From assembly GCA_025084515.1 (NCBI GenBank), contig JAJAGP010000091.1, positions 725,501 to 789,500 on the forward strand: a stretch of DNA of 64,000 nucleotides, written 5' to 3'. This stretch comes from Ancistrus triradiatus (lineage: Eukaryota; Chordata; Actinopteri; Siluriformes; Loricariidae). The position numbers were made by a program, and so were the translations under genes. The notes beneath the pieces are model-generated. The model made no database searches. It saw only the letters and a list, made by a program, of their open reading frames with translations, and was not told where the DNA came from. Positions 57,183 to 64,000 of this stretch are shown here, one piece after another (the first letter of the stretch is position 1; each line of letters opens with the position of its first letter).

Positions 57183-57689
57183 TATACCATCGTCTTAGCA
57201 ATGGTATAATGACCATATAAAATTATTTCTTAGTCTCTTAATTAGAATCCAACCAGATAAAACAAGACATTTATATGCAGTATTAAAAAACTAAAAAAAA
57301 CAGATTCTATAGGCTACATTGGCAAGTATTTAGTGTGACCACCCCTTATACTTGAGCAATAGCAGCATCTGGCAGCTTCATCAGGATTCCAAGTTGACCC
57401 TTCTACAATCCGAAGTTGCTTGATTAGGAATGGTCTTTTTGGAAGGGTAGCAGCCAAGAAACCTCTTTTCGGAAGTGGAACAAGGTGAAAAGGCTAAGAT
57501 ATGCTAAAGCTCACAAAGATTTAAATGAAGATCAGTGGAAAATAGTATTATGGAGCGTTGAATTAAAGTTTGAAATTTTGTTTCCGTTCGTCATCAAGAT
57601 GTTTTATATGGTCATTATATCATTGCTAAAATGGCAAATCTAATGGTGGCCTAAGATTTTTGCACTATACTATAATATTAAAAGGCTTG

Positions 57690-57935
57690 AGACGATGTAA
57701 CAGTGGCACTGTGGAAAGCACTGTTGCCTCACAGCTACAGAGATCCAGGTTCATGTCCTCTGGGTGCTCCAGTTTCCTCCCACATTCCAAAGACATTAGG
57801 TCATTTGGCGAGTCTAAACTGTGAGTATGTCCGTGTGACTTGTGACGGGCTGCTCCCCCATCCTGACCCTGAATTGGATTAAGAGAGTATGCGAGTGAGT
57901 GAGCGAGCGACCGAGCGAGTGAGTAATGTGTGAGC
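57690..57935 (+). mobile_element. Second SINE family, with GAGC-type tail repeat
   Basis: Head GTGGCACTGTGGAAAGCACT, GTTGCCTCACAGCTACAGAG, body GGTGCTCCAGTTTCCTCCCA, CATTCCAAAGACATTAGG, and tail TGAATTGGATTAAGAGAGTA followed by (GAGT/GAGC)n at 57889-57922. A tRNA-like B-box is degenerate (GGTTCATGTCC). Confidence 0.75.
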
Positions 57936-59524
57936 TGGAGAGTCATATGAACAGAGCTTACAATATCTATACCAAATAGTGTCCTTACTTTTGGTTAAAC
58001 TTCTCCTTCCTCACTCTGCTGTATCCATTGAAAGTTGTAAGCAGAATGACCAGATTTAAGCAAATACTTTCACAATGTTCAAACAGTTCCTAGTTGTAGT
58101 TTAAGAACAACTTTCCTGTCCCAACAGCCAGTGTTTACAGAAACACCTCCATTATATCCATTATCCATATCCATTATATCATTTCTTCCTTCTTGATCTG
58201 GTGGAGAGGATTCTAAATAAGCATAAAACCTTTGTATAACCTGTTGTCCTTTGCTTTCTCCTGTGAAAATCAGCACACTCCAAGCCAGTCAAAATAGGAG
58301 TTAGTGAAGTCTTGGAGCTGAGGTTCTACTTCATTTTCTGTAACTCACTCGTATAAAAGCTGTAATTCTTAAAGCAAACTATAATAGAATGCCACTGCCA
58401 ATGAAAACATGGAAAAGCTTGACTGCACAGGAGGCTGAGGCTCTGTGGCCTTGCAGTAATTTATTCATGTTTTTCTGTTGGTTTTATTTGGAGGAAAGAT
58501 GTTTTTATCTTTGTCATCTCTACTACTGTATGAAAACTATGAGATTATCATTCAGACGAAGTAACTGGGTGTATATCAATAATTATGGCTCAAAGGATGC
58601 ATTCTGAAACTGGTACTGATATCAAGTGTAGTATCAGTCAAAAACACGTTCTTTAGTTGTATGCAAAAGTTTGGCCAGATTATTTTCTATTAAAATGAGA
58701 AATTCTCTTGGGGAAGACGGTTCAGATGATGAATATTCGGATAACTGGAGTCTTATTTCCGTTATTTTTTATGGGCAGATCTCAGCCTGATTCGTGTAAA
58801 TTCCAAACAATGCATACTTGCAGTTATGTTAGAATAGCTTATGTACATTCTCCTGGCTGCCTGTTATTGAAGGATTGGGTGAGGCTTCATCTCTAAAGCA
58901 GCATGGTCTCATTCATCATGTGTACGATGTTTCTTTTATTTCTTTACTCTACAATATATAATAAACAACCAGTATCTCATAATTAGGTCCAATCATGAAA
59001 CTTTATGTGATGATTAATAATTGCGATTAACGATTTGATTTTCTCTTCATTAAACACAACTAATGAAGTATAAGCCTAAAGTGACTGAACAGCTTACTAG
59101 ACATATTTGATTAGCAGTTAATACTGAATACTGTCACATCTACGTGCATCCAAAAACTCACGCAAATACTTAAAATTTTCAAAAATAAAAATGCAAAGCA
59201 AAGTTTCAGTCTGCTAACTCATTCTGCTAGCATACGTTCCAAAGATATAGAATTAACTACACAACAAACAGCTGCACTCTAACCATGTTACAGCACCAAG
59301 TTAGAAGTTGAAACTTTTTGGTTTCTTTAACGTCTCAATAAATGTGTTTACTGCTTTCCTTTATTCAAACTGCCTCAACCCAGGACACCTTATTCCCATT
59401 CCGCTTGTTATAGAACTCTACCAATTGTGGAAATTTACTGTAGGCCTACACAATTGAGATTATCTTAAGTAATTGCGATTAATTATGCAGTAAACTCATA
59501 ATTATTCATTATAGAAAATGAAAT

Positions 59525-59845
59525 CATTCATTTTCTTGTCATCTTAACCTAGTCAGGGTCATGGGAGAGCCGGTGCCTAGCCACCAACACAGGGCGCAAG
59601 GCAGGAACAACCCTAGACAACCAATCCATCTCATACAAACATACACTCAGACACACTCACATTAAGGGACACTTTGGAAACACCAATTTTTGGAATGTCT
59701 GAGGAAAACGGAGTATCCGGAGAAAACCCACACGAATACGGTGAGAATATGCAAACTCCACACAGGTGGAGTCCGGGGTCGGGATCGAACCAGGGATCTC
59801 GGAGCTGTGAGGCGACAGTGCTAATCACTACGCTTAATCCTATTC
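59525..59845 (-). mobile_element. Second SINE family
   Basis: On the minus strand the head is GTAGTGATTAGCACTGTCGC, CTCACAGCTCCGAGATCCC, B-box region GGTTCGATCCC, then GTGGAGTTTGCATATTCTCA and CCGGATACTCCGTTTTCCTC. The tail is at the left. Confidence 0.75.
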
Positions 59846-60103
59846 AGAGTTGCAGTGGGCTGAGGCCTAACTGGCAGCACAGGGTGCAAAGTGGGAGCAC
59901 GCCAGTCCATCACAGGTCAAAGGTGCACATGCATGTTTGTCCTAACATTGTGGAGGCATTCCACTGACATAATATCACTGTAGCTAATTAATGCTCCAAA
60001 TGTATCTAATCCTATTTAACCTAGGTAATCTAAAGTAAATCTTTTGGCTCAGTTGGCTTTTCAAAAGTGTGTTGCAGTCCTTGTAAAAAATAAAAAAATA
60101 AAT

Positions 60104-60293
60104 AAATTCACAGCATTTAGCAGACGCCCTTATCCAGAGCGACTTACAATTGGTACAGTCTTACAATCCAAGCAATTACAATCCAAGTGGTTTAAGGACC
60201 TTGCTCAAGGACTCAACAGTGGCAGCTTGGCAGAGGTGGGATTTGAGCCCTGGACATCCGGTCCAGAGTCCAGTACCTTATCCACTAGACCAC
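60104..60293 (-). mobile_element. tRNA-derived SINE
   Basis: Minus-strand copy from ACAGCATTTAGCAGACGCCC to CTTATCCACTAGACCAC. It has a short internal duplication of TTACAATCCAAG. Confidence 0.9.
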
Positions 60294-60344
60294 TTTTTCT
60301 TGTAGTTAGCAGCCAAATGCCCTTACAGGGTAGAGACGCCAACT

Positions 60345-60497
60345 GACGTCACACATGTCTTTGGAATGTTGGAGGAACTGGAGTACCTGGATGAAACCCA
60401 CACAAACATGCAAACTCTACTCAGACAGCGACCAGACTCGAACCCAGGTCTGTGTAGCTGTGAGGTGACAGCACTAACTGCCACCATGCCCTCCAGC
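60345..60497 (-). mobile_element. Second SINE family, partial
   Basis: GTCTTTGGAATGTTGGAGGA, ACCTGGATGAAACCCACAC, CATGCAAACTCTAC and CTGTGAGGTGACAGCACTAA are the reverse complement of the family head and body. Confidence 0.7.
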
Positions 60498-60979
60498 TGT
60501 ACAGCCTTTCCTTCAAATGATTCCGTATGATTTGTAATGAAAAACATTTTATTGAATTTGAGAAGCATTTACACTAGTGACATTTGGACCCCACTGTGTA
60601 TTTTTGTTATGCTGATTGCAATTAATATATAACTTACTTTATATAGATACTCAATATAATACTCAGTACTGATATATTACCTAATGGATACCCCACCTTG
60701 GTGTAATTTGATCATTTTGAGGTTGTTGTGTCATTCTGTGTTTTAGCACAACATTTCTGTTCTAAGGATTTTAGGAAGCAATGTTCTATAAAATTAAAGC
60801 ACAACTTGAACTCCTTTTAAACCTCTACCCATTCTCACATAAGTATGTCCACTTTGACTGGTCTGTTTGGTCTACTTAATTGCTTGTCACATTACTACAA
60901 TAGATTATTTTACATAATACATTATGACTCCTTCTGCCAGTGTGTTTATGCCGTTATGTTTGACTGTTCCTTGCTGTAG

Positions 60980-61075
60980 ATGTTGTTGAGGCCACACCCT
61001 GGTCTCCTACCCATCTGAAGCCAGACTCTGAAGGTCAGGACACAGCACCGATCAACGTTGCCACTCAAGTAACAG
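60980..61075 (+). CDS. ltbp2: ltbp2 exon: short linker exon before the cbEGF array
   Basis: The acceptor is ttgctgtag/ATGTTG. In the frame set by the 54311 junction it reads DVVEATPWSPTHLKPDSEGQ then DTAPINVATQVT, and stops at AACAG/gttatt in phase 1. An earlier donor at GAAG/gtcagg (exon end 61033) is also in phase 1. The longer form is preferred because LTBP1 and LTBP3 have APTQVTE right before their next EGF domain, similar to API..TQVT here. No cysteines are present. It is the last ltbp2 exon I can see; the next should begin with an EGF-like domain and is not found before 64000. Confidence 0.75.
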
Positions 61076-61143
61076 GTTATTTACGATAGACACACTGATG
61101 GTTTCCTTTCTCCCTCTCACCAGAATGGCTAATCACCACTGGA

Positions 61144-61543
61144 CACACTATTTATGGCCAAAATTCTCCCTTTGCTGTCACTCTGAGAAGGCTTTTTACT
61201 CGATTTTAGAACATGACTGTGAGGTCAGGCACTGATGATGAATAATAAGCCCTGACTCACAGTTGACTTTCCAATTCATTTCAAAAGTGTTTGATAGACT
61301 TAGTGTTGGGACTCAAAGGACTCATTTCTTTATGGACTTTTTAGGAGAACGTTGCAAGAAGTTAATGAACTGGGCTTTTTGGAGAGGTTGAAACCCATGA
61401 AAGTGTGATAGTGAGAGTCGCTGAGGTGTTTAGTACAACCCATCCTATTGTGGATCATTTAAACCTGTTAGCAGTGAGTGTGGCTGAAATGTCAGAGGTC
61501 ACTAATTAGTAGAGGTGTCTACGTACTTTTGGCCATGCAATGC
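61144..61543. mobile_element. MITE (CACTATATGG family)
   Basis: Starts CACACTATTTATGGCCAAAA and ends AGGTGTCTACGTACTTTTGG, CCATGCAATGCAT. It shares GACTGTGAGGTCAGGCA and GAGAGTCGCTGAGGTGTTTA with 38371-39163, and begins only about 70 nt after the last visible exon. Confidence 0.8.
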
Positions 61544-62827
61544 ATTTTTGCGAGTTCAGAGACTTACCGGTAATAAAAACACCAGTGGCCATCTGGAAAG
61601 GTTGCCCATACCAAAGTTTATTAGCTGTGAAATGTTTTATAAAATGTATACGTTATAATTGGCAGAAATCGGGTTTACATGTGTTTGCTTATTTTAAAAT
61701 GAGCAAACCGTGTAATTTGACCAGGTTTGCCCATACCTTTGCAAAACACTGAATTACTTTCATCTTTGCGTAATGGAATTTGGCTAAAAAGTACAATTTA
61801 TTGGACTGGACTGGCAGTCAGTATTTCTTGTACCTAGCAAGAAGTCAGAATTGCTTAAAAAAGTTGATGGTTTATGACAGCTTTGTGTGTATTTGTTTTC
61901 TCTTTCACCCTACGCTCAATTATGCTAGCAGTACTAGCCTTACTCATTTGACACATTAAAGTGTACATAAATAATAAATAGTCAATGTGGAGTTCAGTAG
62001 ACTTTCCTGCCAAAGCCTACAGCGACTTGAGTTTGTTCCACTGGTCTTGATTTCTAAGGACAAGCTCAGCTTTGTATAGGTTGTTTTCCCATGTAGACCA
62101 GCCAAACTCCATCCATTCAGACTCACTCAGTGGGAGATGAGGCAAACAGTCGAAGCAAATGGGCTTCTTGGAATAAGTATAAAAATATTTGAACACAATC
62201 AAGTCCTGAATGGTCAGTATCAGATTGGATGGTGAATTGGTGAAGCCTGTTAAGCACGGTGAAAATGCCCGTCCAACATGTTTTTGTGTTCACAAAAAAA
62301 GAGTGAAACCTAAGTCAGAGCCTCAGTGTTGGACCACTGGGAGCACCCCTCTGGCCTGGCACAAATAAAACATAAAGGAACAGCTCTGGCTTTCAGAGAA
62401 GCAGATGGCCACCTGTCAGGGTGCTATACCACAGTAAAACGTGATCTCACAGCCAAGGCTGCCCTATAAAACCAGCTCCCATGCCGATACCGAGCTATTT
62501 TTTTCCAGAGGTGAACAGACGTCTGCCGAGTGCTGGTACGAGTATGAAGTGTTACATTGCTAAATGCATTGGAATTGTCCGACTTTATTTGCTCTGCCCT
62601 ATATTTGAAGCATTGTGTAAGAATTTCACAGTGTGTAAATCAGTTTTTGTAATGTATCAGCATAATGCATCATGGAGTGTCTGCTCTCAGTGAGGTGCAT
62701 CTGACTGACTGGGATTAAACTGCCACTGATGTTTTATTTAAAGTACTGTGCAAAAGTCTTAGGCAACTATTAGATTTGTGGTTTTAGCAATGGTATAATG
62801 AGCATATATTATTAGTAGTATATTATA

Positions 62828-62828
<1 letters not shown>

Positions 62829-62877
<49 letters not shown>
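62829..62877. repeat. (ATT)n microsatellite
   Basis: About sixteen perfect TTA/ATT units inside the Tc1-like relic. Confidence 0.95.
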
Positions 62878-62879
<2 letters not shown>

Positions 62880-63055
62880 AGCTGGAGCTGAGCCCGGGAC
62901 ACATCGAGTCCAAGTCAAGCCCAAGGCTTTTTGTACTTGATTTCAAGTCAAGAGCAAGACCAGACCACGATTTTTTTTCATCGCACAAGAATAAAAAGAA
63001 GAAAATGAAAAAAAATAATAATAATTTGTATTTATTCATATAGAGAAAGGACTGA

Positions 63056-63093
<38 letters not shown>

Positions 63094-63300
63094 GATTATT
63101 ATTTTATTTTATTTTATTTTTTCTTTTAATGGTTGTTGATATTCAGTAATGACATAAAAAATTCATTTTGTAATTTAGCGTTACCTCAGACAGACGCATT
63201 GGACACGACTGGTCTCAACAACAGTTTTTGAGTCCACCTTCCACCGAGACTAAGACTGCGACAAGACCAAGTCCAAATGAGGTTAAGACCAAGTATTACA
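62880..63300. repeat. AAGTC/AAGACC-word repeat block
   Basis: GAGTCCAAGTCAAGCCCAAG, GATTTCAAGTCAAGAGCAAG at the left and AGACTAAGACTGCGACAAGA, CCAAGTCCAAATGAGGTTAA at the right look like a dispersed fish repeat built of GACCAAGTC-type words. A second (ATT)n lies at 63056-63095. Class unknown. Confidence 0.5.
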
Positions 63301-64000
63301 ACATTAAGTATTATTTCTCAAACTCTTTATTAAGATACATACAGAAAATACAGGAATTATGAACATGCAGTTTTCAGAACAAAACGGCTTCTCCACTCAA
63401 ACGTCACTATTTAGTGACCTTTCTGACAAAGTGATTTCTTAGCTGCTACATTTCCAAAACGACCATTCCTGATCAAGCTTCTTTGGACAATAGAAGGGTC
63501 GACTTGATATCCCAGTGAAGCTGCCAGATGCTGCTATTGCTCAAGTGTAAGGGGAGGTCACACTAAATACATGCCACTGTAGCCTATAGAATTTATTTTT
63601 CTGATTTCTTTCAGTTTTTTAATACTGTCTATAAATTTCCTGTATTTTCTGGTTGTATTCTAAGAAAGAGACAGAGATAATTATATACGGTCATTATACC
63701 ATTGCTAATGTAACAAATCTGATGCTGGCATGGTGGCCAAAGACTTGGCCAAAGTACTGTAGTTTTTTTTTAATAAGTCACCTACTTCATGCTTATACTC
63801 AGTGGCCAATCTAATCAACATATGTGCTTTGTTGGTACACTTTACTGACAGTATCCTGGTGCTCTGGTGTTATCAATGGTGGTGCACCAGTCTTAGCACA
63901 ACTTCTGCATCAACATAACTGGGTTTTTAAACCAACCACATTATGGAACACCTACCTTCTTGGTATGACTTTCTGCCTGTCCTCCTAAAAGAAATAAAAA

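Larger units (their letters stand above)
55783..57673. mobile_element. Older Tc1-like shell (ACTGTGCAAAAGTC family) hosting a second Tc1
   Basis: Left end CAGTACTGTGCAAAAGCCAT at 55783, right end CCTAAGATTTTTGCACTATA at about 57650-57668. The family phrase TTAGCAATGGTATAATGACC appears only after the inserted element at 57192, so the shell is split at about 40 nt from its left end. Confidence 0.85.
54312..60979. other. ltbp2: ltbp2 intron, 6.7 kb
   Basis: It contains a compound microsatellite (54327-54530), SINEs (55239-55430, 57690-57930, 59525-59845, 60104-60293, 60345-60497) and a Tc1-in-Tc1 nest (55783-57673). 54540-55238, 57960-59520 and 60500-60979 carry no recognised feature. Confidence 0.65.
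1135..61075 (+). other. ltbp2: ltbp2 gene (partial, both ends outside window)
   Basis: Ten exons on the + strand join into one reading frame with no stop, about 1,691 nt or 563 codons. LTBP2 is a secreted extracellular-matrix glycoprotein of fibrillin microfibrils; in mammals it is needed for the ciliary zonule, and unlike LTBP1, 3 and 4 it does not covalently carry latent TGF-beta. Domain order here is linker, 4-Cys, EGF-like, linker, hybrid domain, calcium-binding EGF, TB1, proline-rich linker, which is the LTBP N-terminal third. All exon borders use GT..AG. Introns are phase 1 except the phase-0 intron inside the hybrid domain. Assignment to LTBP2 rests on recalled family sequence: [36 protein letters not shown] and [13 protein letters not shown] fit LTBP2 better than LTBP1 (which has LTKQLCCCSVGKAWG and KEICPGGMGYT). 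Signal peptide, EGF1, cbEGF array, TB2 and TB3 lie outside the window. Confidence 0.93.
62743..63761. mobile_element. Tc1-like relic with internal insertions, ACTGTGCAAAAGTCTTAGGC family
   Basis: Left end GTACTGTGCAAAAGTCTTAG, then TTTAGCAATGGTATAATGAG. Right end ATTATACCATTGCTAATG and GCATGGTGGCCAAAGACTTG. In between lie (ATT)n at 62829-62877 and 63056-63095 around a block rich in AAGTC/AAGACC words (about 62880-63300), itself probably an inserted repeat. Confidence 0.75.
61076..64000. other. ltbp2: ltbp2 intron, running past the window end
   Basis: It contains a MITE (61144-61543), a Tc1-like shell with internal insertions (62743-63761) and an unassigned tail (63780-64000). 61545-62740 shows nothing I can name. 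No cysteine-rich exon is visible. Confidence 0.6.

Noticed and set aside
57889..57922. CRISPR-like or satellite array
   Set aside because: Only a short GAGT/GAGC tail repeat of a SINE; no spacers.
1135..61075. Assigning the gene to ltbp1 instead of ltbp2
   Set aside because: [24 protein letters not shown], and [12 protein letters not shown] match LTBP2 as I recall it better than the LTBP1 forms (LTKQLCCCSVGKAWG, KEICPGGMGYT). A phylogeny would settle it.

Overview
The window is intronic and exonic DNA from a vertebrate, almost certainly a teleost fish. Spliceosomal exons with GT..AG borders sit in multi-kilobase introns. The introns are packed with Tc1/mariner-type DNA transposons (TA-flanked inverted repeats, dead transposase fragments carrying the DDE signatures), their short non-autonomous relatives, and a tRNA-derived SINE whose tail reads GATAAGGGCGTCTGCTAAAT. 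That mix is typical of teleosts. The dominance of Tc1-like elements makes an otophysan (catfish, characin) a reasonable but unproven guess.

Only one gene is supported: ltbp2 (latent TGF-beta binding protein 2), on the + strand and open at both ends. Ten coding exons can be placed, at 1135-1346, 4961-5131, 16041-16244, 18083-18369, 24854-24956, 37443-37517, 48417-48539, 50689-50853, 54057-54311 and 60980-61075. Their phases agree at every junction, giving about 563 codons with no internal stop. In order they encode an unstructured His/Asn-rich linker, the 4-Cys motif, a non-calcium EGF-like domain, a second His/Asn-rich linker, the hybrid (8-Cys) domain spread over three exons, a calcium-binding EGF domain, the first TB domain (CCC signature), a proline-rich linker, and a short linker exon leading to the cbEGF array beyond the window. 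Residue-level resemblance to LTBP2 (for example [36 protein letters not shown]) is closer than to LTBP1, LTBP3 or LTBP4. The signal-peptide exon and first EGF lie upstream; the cbEGF tandem, TB2 and TB3 lie downstream.

Region by region: 1-16 kb holds the N-terminal exons and long repeat-bearing introns; 16-25 kb holds EGF2, the linker and the start of the hybrid domain; 25-37 kb is a 12.5 kb intron rich in SINEs and Tc1 relics; 37.4-54.3 kb carries the rest of the hybrid domain, cbEGF1, TB1 and the proline-rich linker, again among transposons; 54.3-64 kb is intron with a nested transposon, several SINEs and one small exon. I found no tRNA or rRNA gene, CRISPR array, operon or second host gene. 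No novel biological system is visible. The most checkable oddities are a TC microsatellite that serves as a polypyrimidine tract, a TA/TG microsatellite just after a donor site, a possible internal first exon at 4864, a pair of in-phase alternative donors in the last exon, nested transposon insertions with target duplications, and an unassigned coding-like block at 35690-36230.
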